A DNA stretch of 64,000 nt, taken from contig OW051492.1 of assembly GCA_932521035.1 (NCBI GenBank), forward strand, positions 11,222,001 to 11,286,000, given 5' to 3'. Source of the DNA: Oscheius dolichura (Eukaryota > Nematoda > Chromadorea > Rhabditida > Rhabditidae). Under the pieces are notes generated by a model, which saw nothing but the letters and a program-made list of their open reading frames with translations, did no database searches and was not told where the DNA came from. Below, one piece after another: positions 39,091 to 49,609 of the stretch. The translations under genes and the position numbers were made by a program. The stretch's first letter is position 1. Every line of letters begins with the position of its first letter.

Positions 39091-39412
39091 TCCACCAGCT
39101 AAAAACGGAATGCTCTTTTTGAAGCCACCAGCTAAAAACGGAATGCTCCTTCGTGTCCACCAGCTAAAAACGGAACGCTCTCTTTGAAGCCACCAGCTAA
39201 AAACGGAATGCTCCTTCGTGTCCACCAGCTAAAAACGGAACGCTCTCTTTGAAGCCACCAGCTAAAAACGGAATGCTCCTTCGTGTCCACCAGCTAAAAA
39301 CGGAACGCTCTCTTTGAAGCCACCAGCTAAAAACGGAATGCTCCTTCGTGTCCACCAGCTAAAAACGGAACGCTCCTTCGTGTCCATCGGCTCAAAACGG
39401 AATGCTCCTTCG

Positions 39413-42401
39413 TAAAAAACCCAAACTCTTCTGTAAAAAACCCAAACTCTTCCGTAAAAAACCCAAACTCTTCCGTAAAAAACCCAAACTCTTCCGTAAA
39501 AAAAACCCAAACTCTTCCGTAAAAAACCCAAACTCTTCCGTAAAAAACCCAAACTCTTCCGTAAAAAACCCAAACTCTTCCGTAAAAAACCCAAACTCTT
39601 CCGTAAAAAAAACCCAAACTCTTCCGTAAAAAACCCAAACTCTTCCGTAAAAAACCCAAACTCTTCCGTAAAAAACCTAAACTCTTCCGTAAAAAACCCA
39701 AACTCTTCCGCAAAAAAAACCCAAACTCTTCCGTAAAAAACTCAAACTCTTCCGTAAAAAAAACCCAAACTCTTCCGTAAAAAACCCAAACTCTTGCGTA
39801 AAAAACCCAAACTCTTCCGTAAAAAACCCAAACTCTTCCGTAAAAAACCCAAACTCTTCCGTAAATAACCTAAACTCTTCCGTAAAAAACTCAAACTCTT
39901 CCGTAAAAAAAACCCAAACTCTTCCGTAAAAAACCTAAACTCTTCCGTAAAAAACCCAAACTCTTCCGTAAAAAACCCAAACTCTTCCGTAAAAAACCTA
40001 AACTCTTCCGTAAAAAACCCAAACTCTTCCGTAAAAAACTCAAACTGTTATTCGAACTACCGCCTAAAACATAGGACTCGTCCCATCCATGGAACAACCC
40101 AAACTCTTCCGTAAAAAACTCAAACTCTTCCGTAAAAAACCCAAACTCTTCCGTAAAAAACTCAAACTCTTCCGTAAAAAACCCAAACTCTTCCGTAAAA
40201 AACCCAAACTCTTCCGTAAAAAACTCAAACTCTTCCGTAAAAAACCCAAACTCTTCCGTAAAAAACCCAAACTCTTCCGTAAAAAACCCAAACTCTTCCG
40301 TAAAAATCTCAAACTCTTCCGTAAAAAACCCAAACTCTTCCGTAAAAAACCTAAACTCTTCCGTAAAAAACTCAAACTCTTCCGTAAAAAAAACCCAAAC
40401 TCTTCCGTAAAAAACCCAAACTCTTCCGTAAAAAACTCAAACTCTTCCGTAAAAATCTGAAACTCTTCCGTAAAAAACCCAAACTCTTCCGTAAAAAACC
40501 CAAACTCTTCCGTAAAAAACCTAAACTCTTCCGTAAAAAAAACCCAAACTCTTCCGTAAAAAACCCAAACTCTTCCGTAAAAAACCTAAACTCTTCCGTA
40601 AAAAACCCAAACTCTTCCGTAAAAAACCTAAACTCTTCCGTAAAAAACTCAAACTCTTCCGTAAAAATCTCAAACTCTTCCGTAAAAAACCCAAACTCTT
40701 CCGTAAAAAACCCAAACTCTTCCGTAAAAAACCTAAACTCTTCCGTAAAAAAAACCCAAACTCTTCCGTAAAAAACCCAAACTCTTCCGTAAAAAACCTA
40801 AACTCTTCCGTAAAAAAAACCCAAACTCTTCCGTAAAAAACCCAAACTCTTCCGTAAAAAACCTAAACTCTTCCGTAAAAAACCCAAACTCTTCCGTAAA
40901 AAACCCAAACTCTTCCGTAAAAAAAACCCAAACTCTTCCGTAAAAAACCCAAACTCTTCCGTAAAAAACCTAAACTCTTCCGTAAAAAAAACCCAAACTC
41001 TTCCGTAAAAAACCCAAACTCTTCCGTAAAAAACTCAAACTCTTCCGTAAAAAACTCAAACTCTTCCGTAAAAATCTCAAACTCTTCCGTAAAAAACCCA
41101 AACTCTTCCGTAAAAATCTCAAACTCTTCCGTAAAAAACCCAAACTCTTCCGTAAAAAACCTAAACTCTTCCGTAAAAAACTCAAACTCTTCCGAAAAAA
41201 AAACCCAAACTCTTCCGTAAAAAACCCAAACTCTTCCGTAAAAAACCTAAACTCTTCCGTAAAAAACTCAAACTCTTCCGTAAAAAAAACCCAAACTCTT
41301 CCGTAAAAAACCCAAACTCTTCCGTAAAAAACCCAAACTCTTCCGTAAAAAACCTAAACTCTTCCGTAAAAAACCCAAACTCTTCCGTAAAAAAAACCCA
41401 AACTCTTCCGTAAAAAAAACCCAAACTCTTCCGTAAAAAACCCAAACTCTTCCGTAAAAAACTCAAACTCTTCCGTAAAAAACTCAAACTCTTCCGTAAA
41501 AATCTCAAACTCTTCCGTAAAAAACCCAAACTCTTCCGTAAAAAACTCAAACTCTTCCGTAAAAATCTCAAACTCTTCCGTAAAAAACCCAAACTCTTCC
41601 GTAAAAAACCCAAACTCTTCCGTAAAAAACCCAAACTCTTCCGTAAAAAACCCAAACTCTTCCGTAAAAAAAACCCAAACTCTTCCGTAAAAAAAACCCA
41701 AACTCTTCCGTAAAAATCTCAAACTCTTCCGTAAAAAACCCAAACTCTTCCGTAAAAAACTCAAACTCTTCCGTAAAAAAAACCCAAACTCTTCCGTAAA
41801 AAACCCAAACTCTTCCGTAAAAAACCCAAACTCTTCCGTAAAAAACCCAAACTCTTCCGTAAAAATCTCAAACTCTTCCGTAAAAAACCCAAACTCTTCC
41901 GTAAAAAACTCAAACTCTTCCGTAAAAAAAACCCAAACTCTTCCGTAAAAAACTCAAACTCTTCCGTAAAAAAAACCCAAACTCTTCCGTAAAAAACTCA
42001 AACTCTTCCGTAAAAAAAACCCAAACTCTTCCGTAAAAAACCCAAACTCTTCCGTAAAAAACCCAAACTCTTCCGTAAAAATCTCAAACTCTTCCGTAAA
42101 AAACCCAAACTCTTCCGTAAAAAACCCAAACTCTTCCGTAAAAAACTCAAACTCTTCCGTAAAAAAAACCCAAACTCTTCCGTAAAAAACCCAAACTCTT
42201 CCGTAAAAAACCCAAACTCTTCCGTAAAAATCTCAAACTCTTCCGTAAAAAACCCAAACTCTTCCGTAAAAAACTCAAACTCTTCCGTAAAAAAAACCCA
42301 AACTCTTCCGTAAAAAACCCAAACTCTTCCGTAAAAAACCCAAACTCTTCCGTAAAAAACCCAAACTCTTCCGTAAAAAACCCAAACTCTTCCGTAAAAA
42401 A
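39413..42401 (+). repeat. Satellite family C, first array (21/23 bp)
   Basis: The monomer is 21 bp: CGTAAAAAACCCAAACTCTTC. Variants have ACTCAAAC, ACCTAAAC or AATCTCAAAC in the middle. A 23-bp form has two extra A residues in the A-tract. The + strand is nearly free of G (about one per monomer), a strong strand skew. The junction with family B is seamless: the B phrase GCTCCTTCGT reads straight into the C phrase CGTAAAAAAC at 39411-39420. One 51-bp non-satellite spacer interrupts this array at 40046. Open frames reading FLRKSLG or FFTEEFG are by-products of the 21-bp period and shift at each 23-bp unit. Confidence 0.96.
40046..40096 (+). repeat. 51-bp spacer in family C, founding-type copy
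   Basis: The segment begins TGTTATTCGAACTACCGCC and ends CATCCATGGAACA, then returns to the 21-bp array. It does not resemble any of the monomers beyond a CTAAAAC. It contains GGACTCGTCC (inverted repeat with a 2-base centre) and CCATGG. It is the only copy in the first C array; ten others lie in the two later arrays. Origin unknown. Confidence 0.85.
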
Positions 42402-42511
42402 CGTAAAAAGTAAAAAAAACGTAAAAAGTAAAAAAAAAAAGTAAAAAAAAAGTAAAAAAAAAAGTAAAAAAGTAAAAAAAAAAAGTAAAAAAAACGTAAA
42501 AAGTAAAAAAA
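42402..42511 (+). repeat. A-rich GTAAAAA low-complexity tract
   Basis: About 110 bp of irregular (A)n GT and (A)n CGT units, with A-runs of five to eleven, join the end of the first C array to the second B array. The ACGTAAAAAGT phrase looks like a collapsed family C monomer lacking the CCCAAACTCTTC part. This may be slippage-driven decay or a difficult-to-assemble join. Confidence 0.85.
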
Positions 42512-45500
42512 AACGGAATGCTCCTCCGTGTCCACCAGCTAAAAACGGAATGCTCCTTCGTGTCCACCAGCTAAAAACGGAACGCTCTTTTTGAAGCCGC
42601 CAGCTAAAAACGGAATGCTCCTTCGTGTCCACCAGCTAAAAACGGAATGCTCCTCCGTGTCCACCAGCTAAAAACGGAATGCTCCTTCGTGTCCACCAGC
42701 TAAAAACGGAATGCTCCTCCGTGTCCACCAGCTAAAAACGGAATGCTCCTTCGTGTCCACCAGCTAAAAACGGAATGCTCCTTCGTGTCCACCAGCTAAA
42801 AACGGAATGCTCCTTCGTGTCCACCAGCTAAAAACGGAATGCTCCTCCGTGTCCACCAGCTAAAAACGGAACGCTCTCTTTGAAGCCACCAGCTAAAAAC
42901 GGAATGCTCCTTCGTGTCCACCAGCTAAAAACGGAACGCTCTCTTTGAAGCCACCAGCTAAAAACGGAATGCTCCTTCGTGTCCACCAGCTAAAAACGGA
43001 ACGCTCTCTTTGAAGCCACCAGCTAAAAACGGAATGCTCCTTCGTGTCCACCAGCTAAAAACGGAACGCTCTTTTTGAAGCCACCAGCTAAAAACGGAAT
43101 GCTCCTTCGTGTCCACCAGCTAAAAACGGAACGCTCCTTCGTGTCCACCAGTTAAAAACGGAATGCTCCTTCGTGTCCACCAGCTAAAAACGGAATGCTC
43201 CCTCGTGTCCACCAGCTAAAAACGGAACGCTCCTTCGTGTCCACCAGTTAAAAACGGAATGCTCCTCCGTGTCCACCAGCTAAAAACGGAATGCTCCTTC
43301 GTGTCCACCAGCTAAAAACGGAATGCTCCTTCGTGCCCACCAGCTAAAAACGGAATGCTCCTCCGTGTCCACCAGCTAAAAACGGAATGCTCCTTCGTGT
43401 CCACCAGCTAAAAACGGAATGCTCCTTCGTGTCCACCAGCTAAAAACGGAATGCTCTCTTTGAAGCCACCAGCTAAAAACGGAATGCTCCTTCGTGTCCA
43501 CCAGCTAAAAACGGAACGCTCTTTTTGAAGCCACCAGCTAAAAACGGAATGCTCCTTCGTGTCCACCAGCTAAAAACGGAATGCTCCTCCGTGTCCACCA
43601 GCTAAAAACGGAATGCTCCTTCGTGTCCATCGGCTCAAAACGGAATGCTCCTTCGTGTCCACCAGCTAAAAACGGAACGCTCTCTTTGAAGCCACCAGCT
43701 AAAAACGGAATGCTCCTTCGTGTCCACCAGCTAAAAACAGAATGCTCCTTCGTGTCCACCAGCTAAAAACGGAATGCTCCTTCGTGTCCACCAGCTAAAA
43801 ACGGAATGCTCCTTCGTGTCCACCTGCTAAAAACAGAATGCTCCCTCGTGTCCACCAGCTAAAAACGGAACGCTCCTTCGTGTCCACCAGTTAAAAACGG
43901 AATGCTCCTTCGTGTCCACCAGCTAAAAACGGAATGCTCCTTCGTGTCCACCAGCTAAAAACGGAACGCTCTCTTTGAAGCCACCAGCTAAAAACGGAAT
44001 GCTCCTCCGTGTCCACCAGCTAAAAACGGAATGCTCCTTCGTGTCCACCAGCTAAAAACGGAATGCTCCTTCGTGTCCACCAGCTAAAAACGGAATGCTC
44101 CTCCGTGTCCACCAGCTAAAAACGGAATGCTCCTTCGTGTCCACCAGCTAAAAACGGAATGCTCCTTCGTGTCCACCAGCTAAAAACGGAACGCTCTCTT
44201 TGAAGCCACCAGCTAAAAACGGAATGCTCCTCCGTGTCCACCAGCTAAAAACGGAATGCTCCTTCGTGTCCACCAGCTAAAAACGGAATGCTCCTTCGTG
44301 TCCACCAGCTAAAAACGGAATGCTCCTCCGTGTCCACAAGCTAAAAACGGAATGCTCCTTCGTGTCCACCAGCTAAAAACGGAATGCTCCTTCGTGTCCA
44401 CCAGCTAAAAACGGAATGCTCCTCCGTGTCCACCAGCTAAAAACGGAATGCTCTCTTTGAAGCCACCAGCTAAGAACGGAATGCTCCTTCGTGTCCACCA
44501 GCTAAAAACGGAATGCGCCTTCGTGTCCACCAGCTAAAAACGGAATGCTCCTTCGTGTCCACCAGCTAAAAACGGAATGCTCCTTCGTGTCCACCTGCTA
44601 AAAACAGAATGCTCCCTCGTGTCCACCAGCTAAAAACGGAATGCTCCTCCGTGTCCACCAGCTAAAAACGGAATGCTCCTTCGTGTCCATCGGCTCAAAA
44701 CGGAATGCTCCTTCGTGTCCACCAGCTAAAAACGGAATGCTCCTCCGTGTCCTCCAGCTAAAAACGGAATGCTCTCTTTGAAGCCACCAGCTAAGAACGG
44801 AATGCTCCTTCGTGTCCACCAGCTAAAAACGGAATGCTCCTTCGTGTCCACCAGCTAAAAACGGAATGCTCCTTCGTGTCCACCTGCTAAAAACAGAATG
44901 CTCCCTCGTGTCCACCAGCTAAAAACGGAACGCTCCTTCGTGTCCACCAGTTAAAAACGGAATGCTCCTTCGTGTCCACCAGCTAAAAACGGAATGCTCC
45001 TTCGTGTCCACCAGCTAAAAACGGAATGCTCCTTCGTGTCCACCAGCTAAAAACGGAATGCTCCTTCGTGTCCACCAGCTAAAAACGGAATGCTCCTCCG
45101 TGTCCACAAGCTAAAAACGGAATGCTCCTTCGTGTCCACCAGCTAAAAACGGAATGCTCCTTCGTGTCCACCAGCTAAAAACGGAATGCTCCTCCGTGTC
45201 CACCAGCTAAAAACGGAATGCTCCTTCGTGTCCACCAGCTAAAAACGGAATGCTCTTTTTGAAGCCACCAGCTAAAAACGGAATGCTCCTCCGTGTCCAC
45301 CAGCTAAAAACGGAATGCTCTTTTTGAAGCCACCAGCTAAAAACGGAATGCTCCTTCGTGTCCACCAGCTAAAAACGGAACGCTCTCTTTGAAGCCACCA
45401 GCTAAAAACGGAATGCTCCTTCGTGTCCACCAGCTAAAAACGGAACGCTCTCTTTGAAGCCACCAGCTAAAAACGGAATGCTCCTTCGTGTCCACCAGCT

Positions 45501-46034
45501 AAAAACGGAATGCTCTCTTTGAAGCCACCAGCTAAGAACGGAATGCTCCTTCGTGTCCACCAGCTAAAAACGGAATGCTCCTTCGTGTCCACCAGCTAAA
45601 AACGGAATGCTCCTCCGTGTCCACCAGCTAAAAACGGAATGCTCCTCCGTGTCCACCAGCTAAAAACGGAATGCTCCTTCGTGTCCACCAGCTAAAAACG
45701 GAACGCTCCTTCGTGTCCACCAGTTAAAAACGGAATGCTCCTTCGTGTCCACCAGCTAAAAACGGAATGCTCCTTCGTGTCCACCAGCTAAAAACGGAAT
45801 GCTCCTTCGTGTCCACCAGCTAAAAACGGAATGCTCCTCCGTGTCCACCAGCTAAAAACGGAATGCTCCTTCGTGTCCACCAGCTAAAAACGGAATGCTC
45901 CTTCGTGTCCACCAGCTAAAAACGGAACGCTCTCTTTGAAGCCACCAGCTAAAAACGGAATGCTCCTTCGTGTCCACCAGCTAAAAACGGAACGCTCCTT
46001 CGTGTCCATCGGCTCAAAACGGAATGCTCCTTCG
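42512..46034 (+). repeat. Satellite family B, second array
   Basis: The same 32/33-bp monomers as the main B array, in an order that follows the end of that array. The rare GAAGCCGCCAGC near 42594 matches 31939 (offset 10655), the CCATCGGCTCAAAACGG monomer near 43627 matches 33198 (offset 10429), and the block at 44598-44819 matches 34296-34517 (offset 10302). The falling offset shows that segments present in the main array are missing here. At the right end it again reads from GCTCCTTCGT into family C. Confidence 0.93.
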
Positions 46035-49000
46035 TAAAAAACCCAAACTCTTCTGTAAAAAACCCAAACTCTTCCGTAAAAAACCCAAACTCTTCCGTAA
46101 AAAACCCAAACTCTTCCGTAAAAAACTCAAACTCTTCCGTAAAAAAAACCCAAACTCTTCCGTAAAAAACTCAAACTGTTATTTGAACTACCGCCTAAAA
46201 CATAGGACTCGTCCCATCCATGGAACAACCCAAACTCTTCCGTAAAAAACCCAAACTCTTCCGTAAAAAAAACCCAAACTCTTCCGTAAAAAACCCAAAC
46301 TCTTCCGTAAAAAACCCAAACTCTTCCGTAAAAAACCCAAACTCTTCCGTAAAAAACCCAAACTCTTCCGTAAAAAACTCAAACTCTTCCGTAAAAAACC
46401 CAAACTCTTCCGTAAAAAACCCAAACTCTTCCGTAAAAAACCCAAACTCTTCCGTAAAAAACTCAAACTCTTCCGTAAAAAACTCAAACTCTTCCGTAAA
46501 AAAAACCCAAACTCTTCCGTAAAAAACCCAAACTCTTCCGTAAAAAAAACCCAAACTCTTCCGTAAAAAACTCAAACTCTTCCGTAAAAAACTCAAACTC
46601 TTCCGTAAAAAACTCAAACTCTTCCGTAAAAATCTCAAACTGTTATTCGAACTACCGCCTAAAACATAGGACTCGTCCCATCCATGGAACAACCCAAACT
46701 CTTCCGTAAAAAACCCAAACTCTTCCGTAAAAAACCCAAACTCTTCCGTAAAAAACCCAAACTCTTCCGTAAAAAACTCAAACTCTTCCGTAAAAAACTC
46801 AAACTCTTCCGTAAAAAACCCAAACTCTTCCGTAAAAAACTCAAACTCTTCCGTAAAAAACCCAAACTCTTCCGTAAAAAACCCAAACTCTTCCGTAAAA
46901 AACCCAAACTCTTCCGTAAAAAACCCAAACTCTTCCGTAAAAAAAACCCAAACTCTTCCGTAAAAAACCCAAACTCTTCCGTAAAAAACTCAAACTCTTC
47001 CGTAAAAAACTCAAACTCTTCCGTAAAAAAAACCCAAACTCTTCCGTAAAAAACCCAAACTCTTCCGTAAAAAAAACCCAAACTCTTCCGTAAAAAACTC
47101 AAACTCTTCCGTAAAAAACTCAAACTCTTCCGTAAAAAAAACCCAAACTCTTCCGTAAAAAACCCAAACTCTTCCGTAAAAAAAACCCAAACTCTTCCGT
47201 AAAAAACCCAAACTCTTCCGTAAAAAACTCAAACTCTTCCGTAAAAAACCCAAACTCTTCCGTAAAAAACCCAAACTCTTCCGTAAAAAACCCAAACTCT
47301 TCCGTAAAAAACTCAAACTCTTCCGTAAAAAACTCAAACTCTTCCGTAAAAAAAACCCAAACTCTTCCGTAAAAAACCCAAACTCTTCCGTAAAAATCTC
47401 AAACTGTTATTCGAACTACCGCCTAAAACATAGGACTCGTCCCATCCATGGAACAACCCAAACTCTTCCGTAAAAAACCCAAACTCTTCCGTAAAAAACC
47501 CAAACTCTTCCGTAAAAAACCCAAACTCTTCCGTAAAAAACTCAAACTCTTCCGTAAAAAACTCAAACTCTTCCGGAAAAAACCCAAACTCTTCCGTAAA
47601 AAACTCAAACTCTTCCGTAAAAAACCCAAACTCTTCCGTAAAAAACCCAAACTCTTCCGTAAAAAACCCAAACTCTTCCGTAAAAAAAACCCAAACTCTT
47701 CCGTAAAAAACCCAAACTCTTCCGTAAAAAACCCAAACTCTTCCGTAAAAAACCCAAACTCTTCCGTAAAAAACCCAAACTCTTCCGTAAAAAACCCAAA
47801 CTCTTCCGTAAAAAACCCAAACTCTTCCGTAAAAAACCCAAACTCTTCCGTAAAAAAAACCCAAACTCTTCCGTAAAAAACCCAAACTCTTCCGTAAAAA
47901 ACTCAAACTCTTCCGTAAAAAACCCAAACTCTTCCGTAAAAAACCCAAACTCTTCCGTAAAAAACCCAAACTCTTCCGTAAAAAACTCAAACTCTTCCGT
48001 AAAAAACTCAAACTCTTCCGTAAAAAAAACCCAAACTCTTCCGTAAAAAACCCAAACTCTTCCGTAAAAAAAACCCAAACTCTTCCGTAAAAAACTCAAA
48101 CTCTTCCGTAAAAAACTCAAACTCTTCCGTAAAAAACTCAAACTCTTCCGTAAAAATCTCAAACTGTTATTCGAACTACCGCCTAAAACATAGGACTCGT
48201 CCCATCCATGGAACAACCCAAACTCTTCCGTAAAAAACCCAAACTCTTCCGTAAAAAACCCAAACTCTTCCGTAAAAAACCCAAACTCTTCCGTAAAAAA
48301 CTCAAACTCTTCCGTAAAAAACTCAAACTCTTCCGTAAAAAACCCAAACTCTTCCGTAAAAAACCCAAACTCTTCCGTAAAAAACCCAAACTCTTCCGTA
48401 AAAAACTCAAACTCTTCCGTAAAAAACTCAAACTCTTCCGTAAAAAAAACCCAAACTCTTCCGTAAAAAACCCAAACTCTTCCGTAAAAAAAACCCAAAC
48501 TCTTCCGTAAAAAACTCAAACTCTTCCGTAAAAAACTCAAACTCTTCCGTAAAAAACTCAAACTCTTCCGTAAAAATCTCAAACTGTTATTCGAACTACC
48601 GCCTAAAACATAGGACTCGTCCCATCCATGGAACAACCCAAACTCTTCCGTAAAAAACCCAAACTCTTCCGTAAAAAACCCAAACTCTTCCGTAAAAAAC
48701 TCAAACTCTTCCGTAAAAAACTCAAACTCTTCCGTAAAAAAAACCCAAACTCTTCCGTAAAAAACCCAAACTCTTCCGTAAAAAAAACCCAAACTCTTCC
48801 GTAAAAAACTCAAACTCTTCCGTAAAAAACTCAAACTCTTCCGTAAAAAAAACCCAAACTCTTCCGTAAAAAACCCAAACTCTTCCGTAAAAAAAACCCA
48901 AACTCTTCCGTAAAAAACCCAAACTCTTCCGTAAAAAACTCAAACTCTTCCGTAAAAAACCCAAACTCTTCCGTAAAAAACCCAAACTCTTCCGTAAAAA

Positions 49001-49050
49001 ACCCAAACTCTTCCGTAAAAAACTCAAACTCTTCCGTAAAAAACTCAAAC
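46035..49050 (+). repeat. Satellite family C, second array
   Basis: An array of 21-bp and 23-bp monomers, here mostly the CCCAAAC and CTCAAAC types; the CCTAAAC type common in the first array is rare. Five 51-bp spacers lie inside. One monomer near 47575 has CGGAAAAAAC in place of CGTAAAAAAC. The + strand is again nearly G-free. The array ends in CAAACTGTTATTCGA, the start of a spacer that then diverges into the C/D junction fragment. Confidence 0.95.
46177..48635 (+). repeat. Five 51-bp spacers in the second C array
   Basis: Copies of the spacer at 40046-40096 lie at 46177-46227, 46641-46691, 47405-47455, 48165-48215 and 48585-48635. The first has TTATTTGAAC where the others have TTATTCGAAC, a CpG to TpG change. 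Spacings between copies are 464, 764, 760 and 420 bp, so the spacer together with 0.4-0.76 kb of 21-bp monomers behaves as a higher-order unit. Confidence 0.9.
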
Positions 49051-49193
49051 TGTTATTCGAAAAAAACCCAAACTCTCGAACTTTATTCGAACTGGTCGAA
49101 GAACAAATCGCGTTTTATAGCCCAAAAACTATTATAATCCAGAAATAGGTACAGTAATATGGTGCAGCTTTTGGAAAAGAAGGTAGGAGGTCC
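49051..49193 (+). repeat. C/D junction fragment, copy 1
   Basis: The segment starts as a spacer (TGTTATTCGAA), runs through AAAAAACCCAAACTCTCGAAC and TTTATTCGAACTGGTCGAA, and from 49101 to 49193 is the last 93 bp of a family D unit (GAACAAATCGCG through GGTAGGAGGTCC). It stops at GGTCC and switches directly to family B at 49194. It is the left edge of family D carried inside a larger duplication, so it marks a recombination breakpoint. Confidence 0.9.
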
Positions 49194-49609
49194 GTCCACC
49201 AGCTAAAAACGGAATGCTCCTCCGTGTCCACCAGCTAAAAACGGAATGCTCCTTCGTGTCCACCAGCTAAAAACGGAACGCTCCTTCGTGTCCACCAGTT
49301 AAAAACGGAATGCTCCTTCGTGTCCACCAGCTAAAAACGGAATGCTCCTTCGTGTCCACCAGCTAAAAACGGAATGCTCCTTCGTGTCCACCAGCTAAAA
49401 ACGGAATGCTCCTCCGTGTCCACCAGCTAAAAACGGAATGCTCCTTCGTGTCCACCAGCTAAAAACGGAATGCTCCTTCGTGTCCACCAGCTAAAAACGG
49501 AACGCTCTCTTTGAAGCCACCAGCTAAAAACGGAATGCTCCTTCGTGTCCACCAGCTAAAAACGGAACGCTCCTTCGTGTCCATCGGCTCAAAACGGAAT
49601 GCTCCTTCG
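49194..49609 (+). repeat. Satellite family B, third short array
   Basis: Thirteen or so 32/33-bp B monomers match 45619-46034 at an offset of 3575 bp. They include the CAGTTAAAAACGG monomer and, at the right end, the divergent CCATCGGCTCAAAACGG monomer that precedes family C at all three B-to-C borders. Confidence 0.93.

Larger units (their letters stand above)
16111..39412 (+). repeat. Satellite family B, main array (32/33 bp)
   Basis: The junction with family A is abrupt: CCCTAAAAAGCC runs straight into TTCGTGTCCACCAGC at about 16111. The basic monomer is 32 bp: CCACCAGCTAAAAACGG followed by AATGCTCCTTCGTGT. The common 33-bp variants end in CGCTCTCTTTGAAG or CGCTCTTTTTGAAG. Minor types include CTCCTCCGTGT, CTCTTGTTGAAA, CTTCATGT, CAGATAAAAACGG, CAGCAAAAACCG, CTAAGAACGG and CAGTTAAAAACGG. 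Some 720 monomers are present by length. The 32-bp period and a TAA in the monomer keep open frames short. No unique sequence is embedded. Block duplications inside the array are listed separately. Confidence 0.97.

Noticed and set aside
1..39412. CRISPR array
   Set aside because: Repeat lengths of 27-39 bp are in the CRISPR range, but repeats abut directly with no unique spacers, and no cas-like gene is present.
20795..46245. Small open frames in family B (MDTKEHSVFSWW type) and family C (FLRKSLG, KKPKLF types)
   Set aside because: They cycle with the 32-, 33- or 21-bp period, recur wherever the monomer order recurs, and end at random 33- or 23-bp units. There is no codon-level constraint to see.
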